Below are positions 35,838-46,100 of a DNA stretch of 64,000 bases, one piece after another. The position numbers were made by a program, and so were the translations under genes. Below the pieces are notes generated by a model that had not been told where the DNA came from, did not search any database, and saw only the letters and a program-made list of their open reading frames with translations. The stretch's first letter is position 1. Each line of letters opens with the position of its first letter. The stretch spans positions 62,001 to 126,000 of the forward strand of contig JBBSFH010000003.1 in assembly GCA_038238915.1 (NCBI GenBank). The letters are read 5' to 3'. Source of the stretch: JAVVHE01 sp038238915 (lineage in GTDB: Bacteria > Pseudomonadota > Alphaproteobacteria > Sphingomonadales > Sphingomonadaceae).

Positions 35838-38021
35838 TCACGATGGCGACAGGCGCAGATACAGCGTCGCGAGCGGCGGCAGGGTCAGCACCGCCGAGGC
35901 GGGATAGCCGTGGCTGGGATCGGCGGTCGCCTCCACCATTCCAAGATTGCCCATGCCCGAGCCGCCGAACTCGCGCGCGTCCGAGTTGAAGATTTCTTCC
36001 CATCGCCCGGCTTTCGGCAACCCGATCCGGTACAAACTTCGCGGTACGGGCGTGAAGTTGCAGATCACCGCGACCGGCGCGTCCTCGGCGGACCCTGAGC
36101 GCAGCCAGGCGACCACCGAATTCTCCGCATCGTCCGCGACGATCCAGCGAAATCCCTCGGGCTCGCAGTCGCGCGCATACAGCGCAGGCACATCGCGGTA
36201 GACCCGGTTGAGTGCGGCGACGGTCGCGCTCAGGCCGGCGTGCAATGGTTGGCCCAGAAGGTGCCAATCGAGCTCGCCATCGAAATTCCACTCGTTGAGC
36301 TGGCCGAACTCCTGTCCCATGAACAGCAACTTCTTGCCGGGGTGGCCCCACATAAAGCCGTAGTAAGCGCGCGCGTTGGCGAATTTCTGCCAAATATCGC
36401 CCGGCATCCGGCCAAGGATTGATCCTTTGCCATGAACCACTTCGTCATGGCTGAGCGGCAGGACAAAGTTCTCGGTAAAAGCGTATTCGAGACCGAAGGT
36501 CAGCTGATGGTGATGATGAGCGCGGTGGATCGGATCGCGCGAGATATATTCGAGCGTATCGTTCATCCACCCCATGTTCCACTTCAGCCCGAAGCCGAGG
36601 CCACCATCATGAACTGGCCGCGATACACCCTGCCACGCGGTCGATTCCTCGGCGATCGTCATCCGGTCCGGGAATTTGTCGTAGAGGATGGTGTTCAATT
36701 GGCGCAGGAATGCCTCTGCCTCGCGGTTCTCACGGCCGCCTTGCGTGTTCGGGATCCACTGGCCTTCGGCGCGCGAATAATCGAGGTAGAGCATCGAAGC
36801 GACCGCATCGACGCGCAAGCCGTCGATGCCGAACACCTCGAACCAGTATAGCGCGTTGGCAATCAGGTAATTGACCACTTCGCGCCGTCCGAAATCATAG
36901 ATCGCCGTGCCCCAATCGGGGTGAAACCCCCGGCGCGGGTCTGCATGTTCGTAGAGCGCGGTGCCATCGAAGCGCGCGAGGCCGTGCACGTCGACTGGAA
37001 AATGTGCCGGCACCCAATCGAGGATCACGCCGAGACCTGCCGCGTGCGCTTTCTCGACCAGTCGCGCGAAGCCTGCGGGATCGCCGAAGCGGCGCGTGGG
37101 CGCAAAAAGCCCGATCGGCTGGTAGCCCCAGCTCGCGTCGAGCGGATGCTCGGACACGGGCAGGAATTCGAGGTGGGTGAAGCCAAGGCGGGTCGCATAG
37201 GGGATCAGGCGATCCGCGATATCGTCGTAGCTGTTGAAGCCGCCGTTCGGCTGGCGCTGCCACGAGCCGAGGTGGACTTCGTAGATCGACATCGGTGTGC
37301 GGCAGGGGTCCGAAACCGGCCGCGCCGCCCTTTCAAACCGGGGCAGTTCGTCCAGTGCCTCGACGACGCTCGCGGTGCCGGGGCGCATTTCCGAACCGAA
37401 GCCGAACGGATCGGCCTTGAGCGGCAACCGCTCGCCGCGCGGGCCCGTGAGCTCGTATTTGTAACGCTCGCCCACCGTCAGATCGGGGATGAAGATTTCC
37501 CAGATGCCGCTGTCGATGCGCTTGCGCATGCCGTGACGTCGTCCGTCCCAGCCGTTGAAGTCGCCGACCACTGCCACGCGGTCGGCATGGGGTGCCCAGA
37601 TTGCGAACGCGACGCCCGCCACGCCCTCATGGCAAATCCGCTGCGCGCCCAGCTTCTCCCACAGGCGGCGGTGCGCGCCCTCGACAAGCAGGTGATCGTC
37701 CATCTGCCCGAGCACTGGCCCGAAACGGTACGGGTCGTTGAACTCCCAGCTTGCGTCACCGGCGCGCGCGCGGAGGCGGTAGGATCGCAGATGCGGCGGT
37801 GCCAGCCCTTCGAACAGGCCGCTTGGGTGGCGCTTCTGCAGCGCCGATGCCCGTCCATCGGCAGCGATCGCTTCAAGCATATCGGCCCCGGGAACGAACG
37901 CCCGGATGACGGTCCCGCTGCCCGCCTCGTGGGGGCCGAGTACCGCGAACGGATCGCGGTGCTCCGCCGCCACGACGGCCTCGACGTCCGCCTCGGCCAG
38001 GCGCCAGTCCGCCAGGGTCAC
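35838..38021 (-). CDS. glgB: Glycogen branching enzyme GlgB
   Basis: A 727-residue GH13 enzyme that introduces alpha-1,6 branches. Two N-terminal beta domains are visible, the second a CBM48 with VGDFNGWDGR. The catalytic barrel carries GLRVDAVASMLYLDYSR (nucleophile Asp), IAEEST (acid/base Glu) and LSHDEVVHGKGS (third Asp). The C-terminal all-beta domain is intact. The start is the GTG at 38021, overlapping the glgP stop as GTGA. Upstream in-frame starts would lie inside glgP and are unlikely. Confidence 0.96.
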   Translation of the reverse strand: MTLADWRLAEADVEAVVAAEHRDPFAVLGPHEAGSGTVIRAFVPGADMLEAIAADGRASALQKRHPSGLFEGLAPPHLRSYRLRARAGDASWEFNDPYRFGPVLGQMDDHLLVEGAHRRLWEKLGAQRICHEGVAGVAFAIWAPHADRVAVVGDFNGWDGRRHGMRKRIDSGIWEIFIPDLTVGERYKYELTGPRGERLPLKADPFGFGSEMRPGTASVVEALDELPRFERAARPVSDPCRTPMSIYEVHLGSWQRQPNGGFNSYDDIADRLIPYATRLGFTHLEFLPVSEHPLDASWGYQPIGLFAPTRRFGDPAGFARLVEKAHAAGLGVILDWVPAHFPVDVHGLARFDGTALYEHADPRRGFHPDWGTAIYDFGRREVVNYLIANALYWFEVFGIDGLRVDAVASMLYLDYSRAEGQWIPNTQGGRENREAEAFLRQLNTILYDKFPDRMTIAEESTAWQGVSRPVHDGGLGFGLKWNMGWMNDTLEYISRDPIHRAHHHHQLTFGLEYAFTENFVLPLSHDEVVHGKGSILGRMPGDIWQKFANARAYYGFMWGHPGKKLLFMGQEFGQLNEWNFDGELDWHLLGQPLHAGLSATVAALNRVYRDVPALYARDCEPEGFRWIVADDAENSVVAWLRSGSAEDAPVAVICNFTPVPRSLYRIGLPKAGRWEEIFNSDAREFGGSGMGNLGMVEATADPSHGYPASAVLTLPPLATLYLRLSPS

Positions 38022-40513
38022 GAGCGCACGGGCACGTTCCAGATCTCGCCTGCATATTCGCGCACCGCGCGGTCGGACGAGAACCAGCCCATGTGGGCGA
38101 TGTTGAGCAGGCTCGAACGCCACCACGCTGCGGGATCGAGCCATTTGCGCGCGACTTGCGCCTGCATCGCCGAGTAGGCGGCGAAATCGCCACAGACCAT
38201 GAAATGATCGTGGTGGATCAATCCGTTCACGAGATCGCGGTAACGATCCGGCTCTTCGGGCGAAAACAGGCCCGAGGCGATTTCATCGAGCACCTGGCGA
38301 AGTGCGGGGGAGGCGTCGATCGCATCCCTCGCGTCGTTGCGCGCGGCCCGGCGCGCTTCAACCTCTTCGGCGGTCATCCCGAAGATGAAGATATTGTCCG
38401 CGCCGACATGATCGTGGATCTCGATATTGGCACCGTCGAGCGTACCGATGGTCAACGCGCCGTTCAGCGCCAGCTTCATGTTGCCAGTCCCGGACGCCTC
38501 CATCCCTGCGGTCGAGATCTGTTCGGACAGATCCGATGCGGGGATGATCACTTCGGCGAGGCTGACATTATAGTTCGGCACGAACACGATCTTGAGCTGG
38601 CCGCGCAGACTGGCATCGCCATTGACGACCTTGGCGACATCGTTGATCAACCGGATGATCAGCTTCGCCCGGTCATAGCTCGCCGCCGCCTTGCCGGCGA
38701 AGATCTTGACGCGCGGTACCCAATCCATCGTCGGATGCGCGCGCATGTCCGCGTAAAGCGCCACGGTTTCGAGAATATTCAGCAGCTGGCGTTTATATTC
38801 GTGCATGCGCTTGATCTGGACATCGAACATCGCGGTTGGATCGATGCTGACTCCGGTCCGCTCCTGAACCAGCGCGGCGAGCGCGACTTTGTTGTGACGC
38901 CGGAGCGCCGACAGCCGGTTATGCAAATCGCTGGCATCTGCATGATCCGCGACCGCGATCAACGCATCCGGATCGTCTAGCACGCGTTCGCCCACGACAT
39001 CCACCAGCAAGGTCTTCAGCAGCGGATTTGCCTCGTGCAGCCAGCGGCGGAAGGTGATGCCGTTGGTCTTGTTGACGATCCGGTCCGGGTACAGCGCGTG
39101 AAAATCATGGAATACGGTTGCGCGCATCAGTTCGGTGTGCAGCGCGGACACGCCGTTGACCTTGTGCGAGCCCAGAAAGCTGAGCGCGCCCATCCGAACC
39201 CGTCGCGGCCCATCCTCGTCGATTAACGATACCGCCGAGAGCAGTCCTTCGTCCCGCGCTCCGCCGCTGCGCAGCGTGTCGAGATGGAGCGCGTTGATGA
39301 GGTAGATGATCTGCATGTGGCGCGGCAGCAGCCGCTCCAGCAACGGCACCGGCCAGCTCTCCAGCGCTTCGGGGAGCAGCGTGTGGTTCGTGTATGAAAA
39401 GACCTTGGTGGTAATAGCCCACGCCTGTTCCCAGCCGACATTGTGGATGTCGATCAGCAGCCGCATCATCTCGGGAATGGCGATCGCGGGGTGCGTATCG
39501 TTGAGCTGAATCGCGACCTGATCGGGTAGCGTATCGATCGTTCCGTCCTCGAAGTGCCGGCGCAGCAGATCCTGAAGCGAGGCGGACGCGAAGAAATATT
39601 CCTGGCGCAGGCGTAGTTCCTCGCCCGCAGGGGTCTCGTTGCTCGGGTACAGGACGTGGCTGATCGCCTCGGCACGCGATCGCGCGGCGAGCGCGCCCAC
39701 ATGATCGCCGCGATTGAACGCATCGAGCCGCAGCGGATCGGGAGCGCGCGCCGACCAGAGCCGCAGTGTATTCACATGCTGGCCCCGCCAGCCGACCACG
39801 GGCGTGTCGTAGGCAACCGCATCGACCGTTTCCGCCGGAACCCACTTGCCGCGCCGGCCGGGCATTTTGGCGTCGAGCGCTTCAACCACCCCGCCAAAGC
39901 CGATCGGATAGGAGACCTCGGACCGCTCGAACTCCCACGGATTGCCGAACGACAGCCAGTTTTCGGGATATTCCTGCTGGCGACCGTCCTTGATCACCTG
40001 CCGGAAGAGGCCGTGATCATAGCGGATGCCATAGCCATGCGCGGCAACGCCCAGTGTTGCCATGCTCTCCATGTAGCAGGCCGCCAGACGCCCCAGACCG
40101 CCATTGCCCAGCGCGGCATCGGGTTCGAGTGCCTTCAGTTCATCGAGGTCGACGCCAAGCTCGCCGAGCGCGGCGCGCATGGTCTGGGTGAGGCCGAGGT
40201 TGTTCAGCGAATCCATCAGCAACCGCCCGATCAGGAACTCGAGCGAGAGATAATAGACACGCTTCGTCTTCGCGGCCTTGGTCGCGCGCGTGGAGGTCAT
40301 CCACCGCTCGATCATCCGGTCCCGAACCGCCAGTGCGGTGGCGATCAACCAGTCGCGGTCGCTCGCCGCAGTCGGATCCTTGCCGACCGAATAGGTGAGC
40401 TTGGAAACAACAAGGCTTCGCAGCGCCGCAATATCCCGGTCATCTGCGGATACAGCGGGCGGGGGGATTCCGTCATCGTGCGCTAGGCTGGTGGCGGGAT
40501 GGTTTTCGGCCAT
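38018..40513 (-). CDS. glgP: Glycogen phosphorylase GlgP
   Basis: An 831-residue PLP-dependent GT35 enzyme that releases glucose-1-phosphate from glycogen. The signature EASGTGNMKLALNG contains the PLP lysine. GNGGLGRLAACYMESMATL and VAIQLNDTHPAI are further family motifs. It is the first gene of glgP-glgB-glgC-glgA-glgX, so breakdown and synthesis enzymes are made from one message. The 70 bases before it separate it from the DUF2891 gene. An internal operon promoter is likely there but none was identified. Confidence 0.96.
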   Translation of the reverse strand: MAENHPATSLAHDDGIPPPAVSADDRDIAALRSLVVSKLTYSVGKDPTAASDRDWLIATALAVRDRMIERWMTSTRATKAAKTKRVYYLSLEFLIGRLLMDSLNNLGLTQTMRAALGELGVDLDELKALEPDAALGNGGLGRLAACYMESMATLGVAAHGYGIRYDHGLFRQVIKDGRQQEYPENWLSFGNPWEFERSEVSYPIGFGGVVEALDAKMPGRRGKWVPAETVDAVAYDTPVVGWRGQHVNTLRLWSARAPDPLRLDAFNRGDHVGALAARSRAEAISHVLYPSNETPAGEELRLRQEYFFASASLQDLLRRHFEDGTIDTLPDQVAIQLNDTHPAIAIPEMMRLLIDIHNVGWEQAWAITTKVFSYTNHTLLPEALESWPVPLLERLLPRHMQIIYLINALHLDTLRSGGARDEGLLSAVSLIDEDGPRRVRMGALSFLGSHKVNGVSALHTELMRATVFHDFHALYPDRIVNKTNGITFRRWLHEANPLLKTLLVDVVGERVLDDPDALIAVADHADASDLHNRLSALRRHNKVALAALVQERTGVSIDPTAMFDVQIKRMHEYKRQLLNILETVALYADMRAHPTMDWVPRVKIFAGKAAASYDRAKLIIRLINDVAKVVNGDASLRGQLKIVFVPNYNVSLAEVIIPASDLSEQISTAGMEASGTGNMKLALNGALTIGTLDGANIEIHDHVGADNIFIFGMTAEEVEARRAARNDARDAIDASPALRQVLDEIASGLFSPEEPDRYRDLVNGLIHHDHFMVCGDFAAYSAMQAQVARKWLDPAAWWRSSLLNIAHMGWFSSDRAVREYAGEIWNVPVRS

Positions 40514-40584
40514 GGGCTTCCTGCTGGAGTGCTTTGGACCTTAGGGGGCAGGGCAATCCGCCGCAACTTTACAGCTCCACCCGA

Positions 40585-41571
40585 TCACGCCGCGAGACGA
40601 GCCAATAGGGCGAACGTCGCCAACCAATGCTCGCCTGCATAGTCCTGCGCGAGATGCGGGAGCGCTGCAGCTTCGTGCGCGTCCGCGGTTTCGCGCAAGA
40701 GCACGCGGGTGGCTCCGTCGAGCGTGTTGGCCATTGTGCGCCAGGCCCACGCCCGACTCAAATTCAGGCCATCGAGATGCGCAATCTTGCCATCGCTGCG
40801 ATCGCTCACGATGGCCGGCGTGAACAGCGTCGTCGGCTCGCCCGCTGCAAGGTCCGGAAGGTAGCCGTCCAGCCAGCGACGGAACGTCTCGGCATCGTAA
40901 ATGCGCGCCATCAGCATGGCCTCGGTCAAAGTTGGCGAGAGGAAATCGTCGCCACCGGGCTCCCATGCTGACGCGTTCCGATCGGGGCCAAACCATTCGA
41001 TCGCGCGAAGTGCGACAAGATCGGCAAGGTCGGGCGCATTCGCCTCCGCCCAGTCCAGCACGAGCAGCAACGCAAAGGCCGTGTTCCCATGGGTGCCGGT
41101 GCAGATCGGGTACGTCAGCCGCGGCAGATGCTCCCGGAACCGATCCGCAAACGCATGCGCGAGCGGGTAGAGCGCTTCTCCCCACCCCGCCCCGCCGTGG
41201 CGCTCGGCCTCCAGATGCAGCGCGAGCGCCCACGCCCAGCCATACGGCCGCTCGAACCCGCCTGTACCGGGACGTTCGAGATAGGCGCATTCGGCGGCGA
41301 TGTTGGCGGGTGTGAGCGTCGCATCGGCCCGGGCGACGATCTCGCCAGCCTCGGCCAGTTCGGGGTGGAGGCGCAGTACCATCAGCAGCAGCCACCAGCC
41401 GTGCACGCAACTGTGCCAATCGAAACTGCCGTAGAAGGCGGGGTGCAGCGCGCGCGGCAACTGCACATCGGCCGACCCCATCAGCACCTGATCGAGCTTG
41501 TGCGGATATTCGCGCCCCACATGATCGAGCGCGATCCGGGCAAAGCGAGAGGCGGTGTTGGCATCGATCAA
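40585..41571 (-). CDS. DUF2891 family protein
   Basis: A 328-residue soluble protein with the DUF2891 hallmarks: REYPHKLDQVL near the N-terminus, HPAFYGSFDWHSCVHGWW, RPYGWAWAL and YPICTGTHGNTAFAL. The alternating helices with conserved His, Trp and aromatic residues recall an (alpha/alpha)-barrel, but no enzymatic role is established to my knowledge. The start is TTG at 41571, overlapping the DUF979 stop (TTGA). As the last gene of the oxoprolinase operon it probably serves the same pathway. Confidence 0.85.
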   Translation of the reverse strand: MIDANTASRFARIALDHVGREYPHKLDQVLMGSADVQLPRALHPAFYGSFDWHSCVHGWWLLLMVLRLHPELAEAGEIVARADATLTPANIAAECAYLERPGTGGFERPYGWAWALALHLEAERHGGAGWGEALYPLAHAFADRFREHLPRLTYPICTGTHGNTAFALLLVLDWAEANAPDLADLVALRAIEWFGPDRNASAWEPGGDDFLSPTLTEAMLMARIYDAETFRRWLDGYLPDLAAGEPTTLFTPAIVSDRSDGKIAHLDGLNLSRAWAWRTMANTLDGATRVLLRETADAHEAAALPHLAQDYAGEHWLATFALLARLAA

Positions 41572-42494
41572 CGAAAGGCTCCCCAGTACAGAATGACGAT
41601 ATTGACGCCGAGCAGTGGCAGCGCGGTCCCCGCCTGCGCGCGGATCACGGCATAGCGATCGTCGAGACCCAGCAGTGCTGCGGGAACGAGGTTGAAATTG
41701 GCGGCCATCGGCGTCAGCAAGGTCCCGCAGAAGCCGCACAGCATGCCGACCGCGCCCACCACCGCGGGATCGCCATGCTGCGCGTGGATCAGAACGGGCA
41801 GGCCGACTGCGGCGATCATGACGGGGAAGGCCGCGAAGGCATTTCCGAGCGCCATCGTAAGCAGTGCCATGCCGAGCGCGTAGACGATCACGCCAATCAG
41901 GCGGCTCCCCTCGGGAAGCAGCGGTTGCAGCGCGTGGCCCACCGTATCGCCGACCCCTGCAAGTGCGAACACCGCGCCGAGCGCGGCGAGCATCTGCGGC
42001 AGGGCGGCCGCCCAGCCCACCTGATCGAGGATGCGCGCGCCTTCGATCGCGGGCGCGGCGGCGGGTGCGCGCAGCCATACCATCGCGGCCGCGAGCGCGA
42101 CGACCACCGCGAGGCCGAGCGAAACGAGCGTCACCTGCTTGGGATCGACCAGCGATACCCCGCCGATGCTCATGTGCCGAAGCGCGAGCGTACCGATGAG
42201 CGTGCCCGCAGGGATGAGAAGCGCCGGACCGAACAGCTTCCAGCTTGGATAGTTCTGAGCGGGTCGCTCCGTTGGTACCGGCGCAGACTTGAGCGCGCCC
42301 ATCCCCGCGAGCGCGACCATCGCGAGCGCGAGGCCGCCGTTGGCGAGATCGCCGAGGCGGTCGCCCAGCAGGAAGCTGACCGCGAGCAGGCCCCAGAAGG
42401 CGGCATTCCCGAACCGGCGCGCGGCAAGGCCGACGATGGCAAACGCGGCGAAGATCGCGCCGCCGAGCGCGTAGAGCGCGGGAAGGCCGATCAT
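41568..42494 (-). CDS. DUF979 membrane protein, probable transporter subunit
   Basis: A 308-residue protein with about nine or ten hydrophobic helices. The phrases ALGNAFAAFPVMIAAVGLP and GFCGTLLTPMAANFN are typical of DUF979. DUF979 and DUF969 genes normally occur as an adjacent pair and are thought to form one inner-membrane transporter. Here they follow 5-oxoprolinase directly, so 5-oxoproline (pyroglutamate) is the likely cargo. This is inferred from context and from my memory of the families' neighbourhoods. The ATG at 42494 overlaps the DUF969 stop (ATGA). Confidence 0.85.
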   Translation of the reverse strand: MIGLPALYALGGAIFAAFAIVGLAARRFGNAAFWGLLAVSFLLGDRLGDLANGGLALAMVALAGMGALKSAPVPTERPAQNYPSWKLFGPALLIPAGTLIGTLALRHMSIGGVSLVDPKQVTLVSLGLAVVVALAAAMVWLRAPAAAPAIEGARILDQVGWAAALPQMLAALGAVFALAGVGDTVGHALQPLLPEGSRLIGVIVYALGMALLTMALGNAFAAFPVMIAAVGLPVLIHAQHGDPAVVGAVGMLCGFCGTLLTPMAANFNLVPAALLGLDDRYAVIRAQAGTALPLLGVNIVILYWGAFR

Positions 42495-43147
42495 CGGCGC
42501 AATCGCCGATCGAGGAGGAGCAGCCTCGCCCCATGGATCACGAACGCCGCGACCGCGCTAGGGATCGCCCAGAGCGAGAGATCGAGCGGTTCGAGAACGA
42601 TCCCGACACCTTCAAGGATGCCCCGGATCAGCAGGATAGAGGACATCGCGAGGAAAATATCCTCGCCAAAAAAAACACCCACATTATCGGTCGCGGCCGA
42701 GAAGGCGCGCACCAGCTGCCGTCGCGCCTCTGTAGGCGGCGTATCGCGCGCGGCTGCGGCTTCCGCCATCGGCGCGACCAGCGGGCGGACGGTCTGTGCC
42801 TGGCCCGCGATCGCGGTGAGACCGAGCGCGGCGGTGATCTGGCGCGCCGCCAGATAGGCGATCAGCAACCGCCCTGCGCTCGCACCTTTGAGCCGTGCGA
42901 TCATCGCACCCGCGCGTTCGCGCAGACCGGCGCGCTCGATCAGGCCGATCCCTGGCAGCACGATGTAGGGGATCGTCACATAGCGATTGGTGTTGAATGC
43001 ATGGCCGAACGCGGCGACCACTTTGAGCAGCGGCAATCCCGCCGCCACACCGGTCGCGAGCGCGGCGACCGCGACCACGAGCAACGGATTGAGGCGGACG
43101 AGGAAGCCACCGACGAGGATGCCAAGGCCGAGCAGGACAAACATCAC
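42491..43147 (-). CDS. DUF969 membrane protein, probable transporter subunit
   Basis: A 218-residue protein with about six hydrophobic helices and the DUF969 phrases VGGFLVRLNPLLVV, NRYVTIPYIVLPGIGLIERAGL and SAATDNVGVFFGEDIF. It is the usual partner of DUF979. The ATG at 43147 overlaps the stop of the 5-oxoprolinase gene (ATGA), so it is translationally coupled to the enzyme. Substrate assignment rests on this operon context. Confidence 0.87.
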   Translation of the reverse strand: MMFVLLGLGILVGGFLVRLNPLLVVAVAALATGVAAGLPLLKVVAAFGHAFNTNRYVTIPYIVLPGIGLIERAGLRERAGAMIARLKGASAGRLLIAYLAARQITAALGLTAIAGQAQTVRPLVAPMAEAAAARDTPPTEARRQLVRAFSAATDNVGVFFGEDIFLAMSSILLIRGILEGVGIVLEPLDLSLWAIPSAVAAFVIHGARLLLLDRRLRR

Positions 43148-46100
43148 CGCGGTCCGTAACCGCCGCCGCCCGGCGTCTCGATCTCGATCACGTCGCCCGT
43201 CGCCACCGCAACCTCGGCGGTCCCCGCGAGCGGCTCGACGCTACCATCCGCACGCACCACCCGGTTTGCGCCCGGGCAGGCGGCGGCACCGCCATCCAGA
43301 CCATGCGGGGCCGCGTGGCGGCGGCCCGAGAGGATCGTAGCGGTCATGGCACGGCGGAAGCGGATACGGCGCACCGCCCCGTCGCCGCCGCGCCATTGCC
43401 CGTCACCGCCCGAACCGCGACGGACGGCGAATTCTTCGAGCATCACCGGAAAGCGCGTCTCCAGGATCTCGGGATCGGTCATCCGGCTGTTGGTCATGTG
43501 CGTCTGCACCGCGTCGGCCCCTTCAAAGCCCGGACCCGCACCCGCGCCGCCGCAGATCGTCTCATAATATTGGTGCTCTGCATCGCCGAAGGTGAGATTG
43601 CTCATCGTTCCCGCCGATGCAGCCATGGCACCGAACGCGCCGAGCAATGCATCGGTGACGATCTGGCTGACCTCGACATTGCCCGCGACCACTGCTGCGG
43701 GCGGGCGCGGGTTGAGCAACGATCCCTCGGGCACGATCAGATCGACCGGTCGCAGAAACCCGTCGTTCAGTGGAACATCCTCGCCGACGAGCAGCCGCAG
43801 CACATAGAGCACCGCTGCGCGTGTGACCGCGAGCGGGGCATTGAAGCTGCCCGGGCGTTGCGGCGCGGTGCCGCCGAAATCGATCGTGAGCCGCCGCCGG
43901 GTCCGATCGACGCGCAGCGCGACCCGCACCTCAGCGCCATCGTCGAGTGCGCAGGCAAAGGCCCCGTCCTTCAGTGTCGCGGTGAGGCGCGCCACTGCCT
44001 CGGCTGCCTTGTCCTGCACGTGCGCCATGAACGCCGCGACGGTCTCGGCTCCATGCGTCTGCGCGGCTGCGATCAGTTCGCCCGCACCGCTCGCGCAGGC
44101 GGCAAGCTGCGCCTTCAGATCGGCGACATTCTGATCGGGATTGCGCGCGGGCCACGGCCCTGCCGCCAGCGCCGTGCGCAACTCGGCCTCCCGCAAGCTG
44201 CCCGCATCGACGACAAGCAAGCCATTGAGCAGCACGCCCTCCTCGTCGAGCGTGGTGCTGCGCGCGGGCATCGAGCCGGGCGCGATCCCGCCCACATCGG
44301 CGTGATGGCCACGTGCGGCAACGAAGAAGGCCGGTGCTTGGCCGCCCGGCAGGAATACGGGTCGGATCACGGTGATATCGGGCAGGTGCGTGCCACCGCG
44401 ATAGGGGTTGTTGAGGGCCCACGCATCGCCATCGCGCGCGGGCGCAGCCACCATGACCGCGCGCACGCTGTCACCCATCGAGCCAAGGTGAACCGGGATG
44501 TGCGGCGCATTGGCGACAAGCGCGCCCGCCCCATCGAAAATCGCGCACGAAAAGTCGAGCCTTTCCCGGATGTTGACCGAGCGGGCCGAGAGCTGGAGCG
44601 AGGTGCCCATGCGCTCAGCGATGGCCATGAACAGGCTCTGCATCAGCGCGAGGCGTACCGGATCGGCATCGACCTCCGCACCTGCGCGCGCGCGGACGAT
44701 GGGTGTGGCGCGGGCCAGCATAAGCTCGCCGTGCGGTTCCACGTGCGCGTGCCAACCGGGCTCGATGACGGTGGTCGCAGACGCATCCACGACGATCGCC
44801 GGACCCTCGATCGTCGCGCCCGCGCCGAGATCCTCGCGCCGGTAAATGGGGGTGGAATGCCGGCGACCGTCCATTCGTACCTGCGCGCGCGCAGCCTCGC
44901 GGAGCGGACCCTGCTGCGGCGGCAGTTCGGGCGGCGCATAGTCCGCGCCAAGCGCACGGCCTACCGCTTCGACGACGAGCCGGTCGAGCACGATCGCCGC
45001 CTCGGGCGTGATGAAACCGAACCGGCGGCCATGTTCGGCCTCGAAGGCGGTTCGCATCGTGGACGCATCGGCGAGGGGAACATCGAAGCCCCGGTCGCCT
45101 TGCGCGTAGCGGACGTGCGCAGTCGCGGTCAGCGTCACCTCACCGACCGGTACGCCCTGGTCATCCAGCGCCGAGCGCGCGGCATCACCCAATGTCCGCG
45201 CCGTGGCAGCGGCGCGTGCTGCTGTATCGGCGGCAAAAGCCCATCCGAGCGTTAACGCGCGTGTCACGGTCACGTCCGCCAGACCCATGCCGAGCGCGGA
45301 GAGCACACCCGCCAGCGGATGGATCAACACGCGCGCGATGGCGAGCGCGTCCGCGACGAGGCAGGCGTGTTGGCCGCCCGCGCCGCCGAAGGAGATCAGC
45401 GTGTACTCGGCCGGGTCGTGGCCGCGCTCGGTCGAAATGCGGCGGATCGCGCGCGCCATCGTGTCGACGGCGATGGTGACCAGGCCTTCGGCTAGGTCTT
45501 CGGAGGCAAGGCATTGGCCATTGGTGGCCGGAATTTGGGACGCAAGCGCCTGCAAAACCGTGCGGCTGGCGTCGGGATCGATTTGCTGGTTGCCGTTTTC
45601 ACCGAATACGGCCGGAAAAAAATCGGGCCGGATCTTGCCGAGCAACACGTTGCAATCGGTCACCGTCGCCGGGCCGCCGCGACGGTAGCAAGCGGGGCCG
45701 GGGTCCGAACCCGCCGAGGCGGGACCGACCGCAAGGCCGCCGCCCACGACCGAGCAGACCGAGCCGCCTCCCGCCGCGACGGTATGGATGGAGAGCATCG
45801 GCGCGGCGATGCGCACGCCCGCGATTTCGGTCTCGAACTGGCGCTCGTAGCTGCCCGCATAGAGCGACACGTCGGTCGAGGTGCCCCCCATGTCGAAACC
45901 GATCAGCTTTGTCAGGCCGAGTGCGGTGGCGGTGCGCGCCATACCGACGATACCGCCCGCGGGGCCCGAAAGGATTGCGTCCTTGCCCCGGAAGCGATCG
46001 GCGGCGACGAGACCACCTGCAGACTGCATGAAGAACAGCCGCGCCTCGTGGCCGAGGCCCTCGCGGACCGCATCGACGTAGCGGCGCAGACCGGGCGAAA

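Noticed and set aside
43303..45255. 650-codon plus-strand frame opposite 5-oxoprolinase
   Set aside because: Shadow of the oxoprolinase gene with no recognisable domain.
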